DNA of 22,021 bases from a virus: positions 1 through 22,021 of IMG/VR virus record IMGVR_UViG_3300039307_000150; one strand, written 5' to 3'. Under the pieces are notes generated by a model. It was not told the DNA's origin and searched no databases. It was given only the letters and a program-made list of their open reading frames with translations. Each line of letters begins with the position of its first letter. The first letter of the stretch is position 1. Below, piece after piece: positions 1 through 5,940 of the stretch. The position numbers and the translations under genes were made by a program.

Positions 1-79
1 TGGACCACGCCGCCAAGGCGGTCCGTTCCTCGGCCGACAGAATAATCGGAGCTGCGACTCGGCTCATGTACTCAAGCAT
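1..79 (-). CDS. IS630-family transposase, N-terminal fragment
   Basis: Read from 79 leftward, the translation begins MLEYMSRVAAP and continues IILSAEERTALAAWS, which is the typical N-terminus of IS630-family DDE transposases (an S-x-E-E-R motif starting the helix-turn-helix region). Methionines at 79 and 67 are both possible starts; 67 (MSRVAAP) looks more usual. Only 26 codons are visible because the gene leaves the window, so integrity of the enzyme cannot be judged. It differs from the right-hand copy at D/Y near residue 4 and A/T in ERTA/ERTT, so these are two diverged copies. The gene mobilises the insertion sequence and has no role in the phage operon. Confidence 0.75.
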   Translation of the reverse strand, partial: MLEYMSRVAAPIILSAEERTALAAWS

Positions 80-127
80 ACTGGCCTTATCTGTATAAGT
101 CAAGGTAATTATGGGACACTACACTAG
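1..127 (-). mobile_element. Left IS630-family element, 5' end only (runs off the window)
   Basis: This segment is the near-exact reverse complement of the last 127 bases of the window, with about four substitutions. It holds the outer end of an insertion sequence and the start of a transposase gene that reads leftward out of the window. The junction with phage DNA lies at the TA dinucleotide in CACTAGT (about 123-126), as expected for IS630/Tc1-type elements, which target and duplicate TA. The far end is not in the window, so the terminal inverted repeat cannot be confirmed. Confidence 0.8.
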
Positions 128-134
128 TAAAAGC

Positions 135-170
135 AAGAACTGAGAACTGAAAACTTACGACTGACGACTT
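135..170 (+). repeat. Heptamer array before the portal start
   Basis: Tandem 7-mers of the GAACTGA/AAACTTA/CGACTGA type run right up to the portal ATG. There is no inverted partner on the left, so the element may have been cut when the IS630 copy inserted. No Shine-Dalgarno sequence lies between it and the start. Confidence 0.6.
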
Positions 171-1928
171 ATGTCACTTCTTGAAACAGTTCGCAGCGCG
201 TTAACACCGGCGATCTCGTATCCCATGGTCCGCTTATTTCCCGGCGGGCCGATCGGCAACGATGTGGGCCTGACACCTGGCGCCATGCCGGGCGGCGGCG
301 CCGTTCCGGAACCGCAGGTTACAGATGGTGGTAGGGGCACGGCGCGCCGTGCCCCTACCAGGGATGTTGATACGTTTCTGCGCGGCGCCGTGGGTACCGC
401 GAACTTTGCCGGATTCATCCGCGATCTGGGCGAATACAACCCCATCCTCGAAGGCCGCAGCAGCTTCCTGGTTTACGAAAAGATGCGGCGCTCCGATGCG
501 GACGTGCGCGCAGCGTTGCTCGCGTGTAAGCTGCCCATCCGGGCGGCTGACTATCAGATCGTGCCCGGCCTCAAGGAAAACGAACCGGGGTTTGACCTGG
601 CAAAACAGATTGCGGACGAGGTCCGAGAAAACCTTTTGGGTGGCCTCGAATCGCCCACCAGTACGGGCTGCTGGGTGACACAGAACTTCGAGACGGTGAA
701 AGAAAACGCGCTGCTCTGCCTGGATTTTGGCTGCGCCGCGCACGAGGATTTGTGGCATATCGACGGCGACAAAGTCCGGCTGCGCAAGCTCGCGCCGCGC
801 CTGCCCTACACCTTCTACCGCTTCCACGTTGATGACGACGGCGAATCACTGCTCTACCTCGAGCAGTACGGATACCGAGGCAACAATTTCGTTAACGTGC
901 TGGTGCCGGCAGAGAAGCTCGCCTATTTCGTAAACGACATGGAAGGCGCGTATTTCTACGGGCGGTCAGTGTTGCGGGCGGCTTATCAGCACTGGTACAT
1001 GAAGAGCCAGATTTACCGCATCGACGCCATCAGCATCGAGCGCAATGGCCTGGGCGTGCCGACCATCAAGCAAGGCCCTAACGTTTCCGCCGAAGACCGC
1101 AAGGCAGCGCAGCAGTGGGTACAGATGCTCGCCGCGCACGAAAGTACGGGCCTTTCACTTCCCAGTGGCTGGGAGTTCGTGCTGACCGGGGTCTCCGGGC
1201 GGGTCCGCGACCCGCAGGCTTCCATCCAGCACCACAGCGAAATGATCATGCGCTCGGTGCTGGCAAACTTCCTCTCGCTCGGCACTACGCAAACCGGGTC
1301 GCGCGCCTTGGGCGGCTCGATGCGCGATTTCTTCTATCTCTCGCTCGAAGCGGTCTCGCAAAAGATTGACGAAACCATTTCCAACACCTCCATCCGGCGC
1401 CTGGTGAATTACAACTACACGCCGCAGCCCGGTAAGAAACTGCCTTACCCGCGCCTCGTAACCTCGAACATCATCGTGATTAATCCTCTCGAGCTGCTCG
1501 AGGTGGCGAAGGACGTGGGCAAATTCGACGTGGACCTGCTCCAACCGGACAATGACACGGAGAATTGGATCCGCAAAAAGTGCGGCATGCCGCTCAAGTC
1601 GAAAACGTCGCGCCCTCGCTGGGCGCCCATCCAGACGCGCCTGCAAGAGAAAGAGGAAGGAGAGTTTCCTGCCGAGCCGGGGACGAAGCCCCAAGAGGAA
1701 GGGCATCCGCAGATTACGCAGATTTCGCAGACTAGGGGCGGTTCGCGAACCGCACCTACGAACGGGGGTGCAGCGCGGGCTTCAGAGACCGTGTTGGCAG
1801 AATCTGCGAAATCTGCGGATTCGACCTTCGACTTTCGATCCCGCCCTGGCGGGACTGGCTCTTACGACCGGGAGGCGCAATCGGATGATCGCCCCAAAGA
1901 TGAATGCGGAATAGTGAGTGGTGAATAG
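171..1928 (+). CDS. Phage portal protein, DUF935 / Mu gp29-like
   Basis: The 585-residue product resembles DUF935 portal proteins, which form the dodecameric ring at the capsid vertex through which DNA is packaged. Support comes from the family-like stretch near residues 357-417 (IMRSVLANFLSLGTTQTGSR, then a helix ending IRRLVNYNY), and from earlier IRAADYQIVPG and NFETVKENALLCLDFG segments. The family core appears to end near residue 500. The last 80 or so residues are encoded by repeat DNA (9-mer and heptamer arrays plus a palindrome) and look like a translated tail rather than a domain. A second palindrome at 329-360 is translated as residues 53-64. The ATG at 171 has no ribosome-binding site and directly follows a heptamer array. 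Terminase should lie upstream, but IS630 sits there instead. The family call is firm; an extended N-terminus is possible. Confidence 0.88.
   Translation: MSLLETVRSALTPAISYPMVRLFPGGPIGNDVGLTPGAMPGGGAVPEPQVTDGGRGTARRAPTRDVDTFLRGAVGTANFAGFIRDLGEYNPILEGRSSFLVYEKMRRSDADVRAALLACKLPIRAADYQIVPGLKENEPGFDLAKQIADEVRENLLGGLESPTSTGCWVTQNFETVKENALLCLDFGCAAHEDLWHIDGDKVRLRKLAPRLPYTFYRFHVDDDGESLLYLEQYGYRGNNFVNVLVPAEKLAYFVNDMEGAYFYGRSVLRAAYQHWYMKSQIYRIDAISIERNGLGVPTIKQGPNVSAEDRKAAQQWVQMLAAHESTGLSLPSGWEFVLTGVSGRVRDPQASIQHHSEMIMRSVLANFLSLGTTQTGSRALGGSMRDFFYLSLEAVSQKIDETISNTSIRRLVNYNYTPQPGKKLPYPRLVTSNIIVINPLELLEVAKDVGKFDVDLLQPDNDTENWIRKKCGMPLKSKTSRPRWAPIQTRLQEKEEGEFPAEPGTKPQEEGHPQITQISQTRGGSRTAPTNGGAARASETVLAESAKSADSTFDFRSRPGGTGSYDREAQSDDRPKDECGIVSGE
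329..360. repeat. Perfect 32-bp palindrome inside the portal gene
   Basis: The left half starts TGGTAGGGGCACGGCG and the right half is its exact reverse complement, giving an unbroken palindrome centred between 344 and 345. It is read through in frame as GRGTARRAPTR. The GTAGGGGC ends match the palindromes at 1733-1758 and 2809-2857, indicating a dispersed repeat family. Confidence 0.9.
1705..1860. repeat. Composite repeat cluster forming the portal C-terminus
   Basis: Nine-base units (CGCAGATTA, CGCAGATTT) at 1705-1731 have an inverted partner TCTGCGAAATCTGCGGAT at 1803-1820. Between them lies a 26-bp palindrome at 1733-1758 centred on TTCGCGAA, with one mismatched pair. A short GTCGAAA-type array (reverse strand) follows at about 1819-1840, and a CCCGCC/GGCGGG hairpin at 1841-1854. 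All of it is translated in the portal frame. Confidence 0.75.
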
Positions 1929-1951
1929 GGAATTATGAATTCTGAATTAAG
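1910..1951 (+). repeat. Heptamer array across the portal stop
   Basis: Six consecutive 7-mers (AATAGTG, AGTGGTG, AATAGGG, AATTATG, AATTCTG, AATTAAG) span the portal stop codon and end at the ribosome-binding site of the next gene. No inverted copy is present. Confidence 0.75.
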
Positions 1952-1961
1952 GAGCTGGGAA

Positions 1962-2492
1962 ATGAGAGCGGGATTGGGAAGCCAGGAATCGGGATTCAAG
2001 TGGTGGCTAGTGCTTTTGCTTGCGGCGCTCTATGCGCTTTTTCTGAATCCGCGCTGCTTGCCACCGGTTCACGCGGCAGGGAGGAATGTTCAGCAACGAC
2101 CGACCGGCGTAGTGACGGATACACCTGCCATCACGATCGCGTCTGCGACGGCGGACACTGCGAGCACGCCCACAACAACAGCCCATGAGGCGCAAATTCA
2201 GTGGACGTTTGGCACAGTGACGGGAACTTACACGACTTGCACGGCGCAGGCCAAGACCAGCTACGATGGCTCGACTTGGCTCACCTTGGGCAGTGCTGTG
2301 TCGCTCACGGTGACCACGGGCGCCGTCAATGCCTGGACGATCTTGGAAGAGGTGGGGGCGGGTTCAGTGACCACCTCCGCAGTAAGCTCGACGGCGGCGC
2401 TGGGCTTTGGCCAGGCCACTAAATTTACGTTCGCGTGCTCGGGTGGTTATGGAACGAGCGCGCCGGTGACGGTTTCCGTGATTTATCGGTGA
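1962..2492 (+). CDS. Secreted or virion-associated beta-rich protein, unknown function
   Basis: The product is 176 residues when started at the ATG at 1962, which has AAGGAG seven bases upstream; an upstream in-frame ATG at 1935 lies within repeat DNA and is less likely. A hydrophobic segment (WWLVLLLAALYALFLN) followed by VHAAG looks like a Sec signal peptide with a plausible cleavage site. The mature part is Thr/Ser/Ala-rich and predicted beta (QIQWTFGTVTGTYTTCTAQA, then LGSAVSLTVTTGAV), like small Ig-like or jelly-roll virion proteins. It lies six bases after the portal stop in its longest form, so it is probably cotranscribed. A signal peptide on a gene between portal and protease is unusual. 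No specific family was recognised. Confidence 0.65.
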   Translation: MRAGLGSQESGFKWWLVLLLAALYALFLNPRCLPPVHAAGRNVQQRPTGVVTDTPAITIASATADTASTPTTTAHEAQIQWTFGTVTGTYTTCTAQAKTSYDGSTWLTLGSAVSLTVTTGAVNAWTILEEVGAGSVTTSAVSSTAALGFGQATKFTFACSGGYGTSAPVTVSVIYR

Positions 2493-2493
2493 A

Positions 2494-2512
2494 ATGCGCA
2501 GATTGCGCAGGT
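2494..2512 (+). repeat. Nine-base repeat pair
   Basis: GCGCAGATT and GCGCAGGTT stand in tandem just after the stop at 2492, related to the 9-mers in the portal tail (1705-1731) and the short copy near 13365-13376. Confidence 0.5.
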
Positions 2513-2532
2513 TCCACAGAAGGAGAATGAGA

Positions 2533-3306
2533 ATGAGGAAATTCCTGAACAAAAGGTTTGAGACACTTCTTTCGATTGCCGTGGTCGCGGCGTTCGCTGG
2601 CCTGGCGATGATCCTGAACGGTGGGAACCTGAGCTACTTCGGCTACCACAGTCTCAACAATCTAACCAACATTGACACCATCCCGACGACCTCGGCGGTC
2701 TATGCCGAGAATGTGTGGAAGGGGAAGCATGTCTGGAAGCCGGTGGATTTCGGGCCTGATGGCTTGTCGCTGAAGGATTTTATCCAGCAGATGTACGAGA
2801 AGACGTTTGTAGGGGCGGCCCGTCCCGATCAGATCGGGATGAACGAACCGCCCCTACGCGAGGGAAGATCCGATCTGCCGCACTGGGTCCACGTCGTGGC
2901 GCGCCACCCGGACGGCACGGTCTTCCTGGATGTGACGGGGCACAATCTGCGGACGAATGCGGGGATCAACTGGCAGTATGGTCAGATGGCGGGGGGCACC
3001 GCTGCTGTCTGCACTTACATTGCGCTGACCAATACTGCGATCACTCCAGCCGCGACCGATACCTCCCTGAGTGGAGAAATTACCACGAACGGGCTCGCGC
3101 GCGCCTTGGGTACTCTCACGCACACTTCAAATGCGACGAGCTTCACGTTGGCGAACACTTTCACTGCCACTGGGACGCAGGCGGCTCAGGCTGCGGCCAT
3201 TCTCAATGCGTCCTCTTCGGGGACAATGTGTTTTGAAAACACATTCACCCAGGCCTCGCTGGCCAGCGGCGACACGTTGACGGTGACTTGGACGATAACT
3301 TTTTAG
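2533..3306 (+). CDS. Membrane-anchored or exported phage structural protein, unknown function
   Basis: Starting at the ATG at 2533 gives 257 residues; AGAAGGAG ends seven bases upstream. In-frame ATGs at 2494 and 2527 lie in repeat DNA or too close to the ribosome-binding site. Residues 8-27 (LLSIAVVAAFAGLAMILNGG) form a signal-anchor-like segment without a clear cleavage site. The C-terminal part (about 150-257) has the pattern TSLSGEITTNGLARALGTLT and ends SGDTLTVTWTITF, a beta domain I know from many siphovirus structural proteins of uncertain role. Residues near 93-109 are encoded by a palindromic insert (2809-2857). It is likely in the same transcript as its neighbours. Role in the virion versus on the lysogen surface is undecided. 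Confidence 0.65.
   Translation: MRKFLNKRFETLLSIAVVAAFAGLAMILNGGNLSYFGYHSLNNLTNIDTIPTTSAVYAENVWKGKHVWKPVDFGPDGLSLKDFIQQMYEKTFVGAARPDQIGMNEPPLREGRSDLPHWVHVVARHPDGTVFLDVTGHNLRTNAGINWQYGQMAGGTAAVCTYIALTNTAITPAATDTSLSGEITTNGLARALGTLTHTSNATSFTLANTFTATGTQAAQAAAILNASSSGTMCFENTFTQASLASGDTLTVTWTITF
2809..2857. repeat. Nested palindromic element inside a coding sequence
   Basis: The outer arms GTAGGGGCGG (2809-2818) and CCGCCCCTAC (2848-2857) are exact complements. The inner arms TCCCGATC (2823-2830) and GATCGGGA (2832-2839) also pair perfectly around one base. The element is translated in frame as roughly VGAARPDQIGMNEPPLR. Confidence 0.85.
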
Positions 3307-3329
3307 ATCGGGTCATTGAATTATCGGGA

Positions 3330-3368
3330 CATCGGGTCATTGAAAAGCAGCCCTTCAATGATCCGATG
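3330..3368. repeat. Intergenic hairpin
   Basis: Arms CATCGGGTCATTGAA (3330-3344) and TTCAATGATCCGATG (3354-3368) pair at 14 of 15 positions with a 9-base loop. A further partial copy of the left arm stands at 3308-3320, and GACACAAT is repeated just before the next start. There is no T tract, so a terminator role is not supported. Confidence 0.7.
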
Positions 3369-3381
3369 ACACAATGACACA

Positions 3382-5466
3382 ATGAACAAATTCAGCAGGA
3401 TCATTCTCGGTCTGGTTTTCGCGCTGGCGGCTTCATCCGCTTGGGCGACGATTACCCGCGTTGAGACGGTCTGTGAAACCGCCCAATCTCCGGTGCAAGT
3501 TACGTTTGGCACGGCGACGACAACTGGCGAGCTAATTACTGTTGGGGTTGGGGTCGGAAGCAACGGGGCAGCGGATGGAGGGATCACAGACAATGCTTCT
3601 GGGGGCTCCTCGACATACCACCAGATCAGTTACTTGGCGTATGGCTCCAATTATGCCGACTTCTACTATGCCTACAATGTAGCCTCGGGTATAACCGTCG
3701 TTACCCTAGCTGTAGGGACCGGAAATCTCTACTATCAAAGCGGATTCTGTGCCACACATTACACGGGCCTTGCCACGAGCACTCCGCTGGATGTGACGGT
3801 GGCTTTTGGGAGTGAGCAAGGTTCGCCGTTTAGCAGAGCCTCTGGAACGCTTTCCCAAGCTAATGAAGTGGTTACCGGGGTGGTGGTAGACGTAGGCAAT
3901 AATTGCGCCAGCAGCTTTACTTCGACCGGAGCACTCACTCAGCGAGGCCAGTTCAACAATGCGTGCAGCGGCGCGAACGGCGCCTATGCGGATGATGTTG
4001 TATCAAGTACGTCTTCGGTAACTTACTCCGGGACAAATTCCAACGGCGGCAAAAACCGCGTCGCCATCGCCACATTTAAGGCTGGGGGCAACAGCTACAC
4101 AAGGAACGCAAGCGAATCGAACCCCGCCTCGGACGCGATTAGCCGTCTGGCGCGGTTTGCTCGCGCGGATAGCGAGAGCAACACAGCCTCCGACGCCATT
4201 GCGCGCAAAGTGAGCTTTGGGCGCGGCGACAGCGAGACTAACACGGCTTCGGATGCGATTGCGCGTTTGGGGGTTTTCAGCCGCGGCGAAAGCGAGAGCA
4301 ATACAGCGACGGACGCGATCCGGCGCTTGGCCGGCTTCGGCCGTGCCGACAGTGAGAGCAATACAGCCTCGGATGCGATCGCGCGCCAAGTGGCGTTTGG
4401 GCGCCGGGACAGCGAGAGTAACACGGCTTCCGACTCGATTGCGCGTTTGGGGGTCTTCAGCCGCGGCGAAAGCGAGAGCAATATAGCGATGGACGCGATC
4501 GCGCGCTTGGCCGGCCTTGGCCGTGCGGACAGCGAGAGCAACAGCGCCTCAGATGCGATCGCGCGTGCGGCCGTCTTGACCCGCACCGACAGCGAGAGCA
4601 ACACCGCCTCAGATGCCATCGCGCGGCTGGCCAACTTGAGCCGGGGCGAGAGCGAAAGCAACACAGCCTCCGATTCGCTGGCGCGGTTGGCCTCCTTCGG
4701 CCGTACCCCCAGCGAAACCAACATAGCCTCCGATACCGTCACAAGCCTTGAGACCGTGCCTGGCACGTACAGCGCAGCCCTGTACGAGACGAACATAAGC
4801 TCGGACGCGATTGCAGTCGCGCAGATCCTGAAGCGGAGCGAGAGCGAGAACAACACGGCCTCGGATGCCATTGCGCGTTCGGGGATTTTTGGCCGGGGTG
4901 ATAGTGAGACCAACACAGCGTCCGACGTGATTGCGCGCTCGGGAGTTTTCGGGCGGGGCGATAGCGAAACCAACACTGTCGCGGATTCGATTGCGCGCTC
5001 GCAGGGTCTGAGCCGGGGCGACGCCGAAACCCTCAGCGTTTCGGACAGTCTGGTGAGGCGGGCGGTTTCGATCCGGGGCGAGAGCGAGAACAACACGACG
5101 TCTGATTTACTGACGCGGGCAGCAAGTTTCGGGCGGGGCAACACTGAGGCGCTCAGCGCGAGCGATGATCTGAGGCGTGTCCTCGCTGCCTCGCGTCGCG
5201 ATACCGAGGCACTTTCCACTTCTGATAGTCTGAGCCGGGTTTTCGCTGCGCTGCGCGGCGATATGGAAACACTGGTCTTCAGCGATGCAATCGTTGGTTT
5301 GCGGAACTACAGTCTGACCGTCGTGCCGAGGCATGAGTTTGCCGTGCCAGGGCAGGCCAAAAGCGGAGCCGTGCCGGGGCAGGCCAAAAACGGAGCCGTG
5401 CCAGGCCAAGCGAAAACAGGCGCCGAAGCAGGGCGGGTGAAAAGCGGCACGGCGCCGGTGCATTGA
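3382..5466 (+). CDS. Secreted repeat protein with twenty 20-residue repeats (fibre/adhesin-like)
   Basis: The 694-residue product opens with a classic signal peptide (MNKFSRIILGLVFALAASSA, then WAT), a beta-rich domain to about residue 240 (TATTTGELITVGVGV; TDNASGGSSTYHQISY), then 20 repeats of consensus RGDSESNTASDAIARLxxFG (residues 241-644). The last 50 residues hold four nine-residue repeats of AVPGQAKSG type. The N-terminal domain resembles that of the gene at 19439-20200. Serine/aspartate-rich repeats of this kind occur in tail fibres and surface adhesins; a repetitive beta or solenoid rod is my inference. The repeats sit at constant 60-bp spacing except unit 12. The signal peptide argues for export in the lysogen (a moron-type surface protein) rather than simple virion assembly. 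There is no clear ribosome-binding site; the start follows a short ACACAATG repeat. Confidence 0.75.
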   Translation: MNKFSRIILGLVFALAASSAWATITRVETVCETAQSPVQVTFGTATTTGELITVGVGVGSNGAADGGITDNASGGSSTYHQISYLAYGSNYADFYYAYNVASGITVVTLAVGTGNLYYQSGFCATHYTGLATSTPLDVTVAFGSEQGSPFSRASGTLSQANEVVTGVVVDVGNNCASSFTSTGALTQRGQFNNACSGANGAYADDVVSSTSSVTYSGTNSNGGKNRVAIATFKAGGNSYTRNASESNPASDAISRLARFARADSESNTASDAIARKVSFGRGDSETNTASDAIARLGVFSRGESESNTATDAIRRLAGFGRADSESNTASDAIARQVAFGRRDSESNTASDSIARLGVFSRGESESNIAMDAIARLAGLGRADSESNSASDAIARAAVLTRTDSESNTASDAIARLANLSRGESESNTASDSLARLASFGRTPSETNIASDTVTSLETVPGTYSAALYETNISSDAIAVAQILKRSESENNTASDAIARSGIFGRGDSETNTASDVIARSGVFGRGDSETNTVADSIARSQGLSRGDAETLSVSDSLVRRAVSIRGESENNTTSDLLTRAASFGRGNTEALSASDDLRRVLAASRRDTEALSTSDSLSRVFAALRGDMETLVFSDAIVGLRNYSLTVVPRHEFAVPGQAKSGAVPGQAKNGAVPGQAKTGAEAGRVKSGTAPVH
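4102..5313 (+). repeat. 60-bp coding minisatellite, 20 units
   Basis: Twenty units of 60 bp run without interruption from 4102 to 5313, except that unit 12 (4762-4833) is 72 bp and degenerate. Units 1-10 and 13-15 are most alike; units 16-20 are diverged, which suggests expansion in the middle of the array. Alternating motif types (units 3-5 versus 6-8) hint at a three-unit higher-order duplication. Confidence 0.9.
5341..5448 (+). repeat. Four 27-bp coding repeats
   Basis: Units begin at 5341, 5368, 5395 and 5422, each starting GCCGTGCCAGG or close to it, and encode AVPGQAKSG, AVPGQAKNG, AVPGQAKTG and AEAGRVKSG. The fourth is diverged. Confidence 0.9.
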
Positions 5467-5471
5467 AAAGA

Positions 5472-5550
5472 AGCTATCAGCAGTCAGCTCTCAGCTTTCA
5501 GCAAGCGCAGAGCCGAAACCTGATGGCTGATAGCTGAGAGCTGAGAGCTG
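5472..5550. repeat. Heptamer hairpin, GCTGAGA family
   Basis: The left arm (5472-5502) is made of CTATCAG/CAGTCAG/CTCTCAG/CTTTCAG and the right arm (5526-5550) of CTGATAG/CTGAGAG/CTGAGAG. The arms are imperfect complements around a loop of about 23 bases. The array fills the spacer between two genes. Confidence 0.85.
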
Positions 5551-5556
5551 TTGGAC

Positions 5557-5856
5557 ATGACGATTTACAAAGCACCTTACGAACAATTCGCGGTTTCGCT
5601 CGATTTTGCCGCTGATATTGGCAAGGGCAACAGCATCGCCAGCATCACGGCGGTGACGGCTACAAGCGATCTGACCAGGCTGGATTCGACTGAAGAGGTC
5701 ATCGCTTCGAATCCAGCACCTGCGATTTCCGGTACAGGCGTGGTCTTCACGGTGACTGGCGGCGTGGCGGGAGAGAGACACACCATCGCGGCGCAGATCG
5801 TCTCCAGCATCGGCGAACAGTACCAGGGGGACGTTACGCTGGAAATCGTGGAGTAA
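5557..5856 (+). CDS. Small beta-rich phage structural protein
   Basis: This gene gives 99 residues from the ATG at 5557. The opening MTIYKAPYEQFAVSLDFAAD, then a GNSIASITAVTA strand and an ending GDVTLEIVE, fits small phage proteins of the type YKAP-x-E-x-x-x-x-x-DW found near capsid genes, usually predicted as one Ig-like or beta-sandwich domain. The exact role (decoration, fibre or head accessory) is not known to me. The region upstream is a GCTGAGA heptamer array with only a weak ribosome-binding site (GAG). A TTG six bases earlier is an alternative start. It lies directly before the protease gene and is probably translated from the same message. Confidence 0.65.
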   Translation: MTIYKAPYEQFAVSLDFAADIGKGNSIASITAVTATSDLTRLDSTEEVIASNPAPAISGTGVVFTVTGGVAGERHTIAAQIVSSIGEQYQGDVTLEIVE

Positions 5857-5874
5857 AGCTGAATTCTAAAGTTT

Positions 5875-5935
5875 GAAGGGTAAAGGATAAAGGCTGATAG
5901 CTGAGAGCTGAGAGCTGAGAGCTGAAAGCCGAGGG
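5875..5935 (+). repeat. Heptamer array, GGGTAAA plus GCTGAGA families
   Basis: A short GGGTAAA/GGATAAA stretch changes directly into GCTGATA and three GCTGAGA units. No inverted arm is visible. The array ends in GAGG, which may serve as the only ribosome-binding site for the protease. Confidence 0.75.
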
Positions 5936-5940
5936 CTTCG

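Noticed and set aside
3307-3381. Rho-independent terminator after the third gene
   Set aside because: The hairpin is AT/GC mixed with one mismatch and has no T run, and the next gene follows at once.
4095-5219. Long open frame on the minus strand (374 codons)
   Set aside because: It is the antisense reading of the 60-bp coding repeats; a 60-base period keeps every frame open together. The + strand has a signal peptide and good domains.
4102-5313. Possible CRISPR array
   Set aside because: Repeats are 60 bp, contiguous, coding and without unique spacers. The heptamer arrays are also not repeat-spacer arrays.
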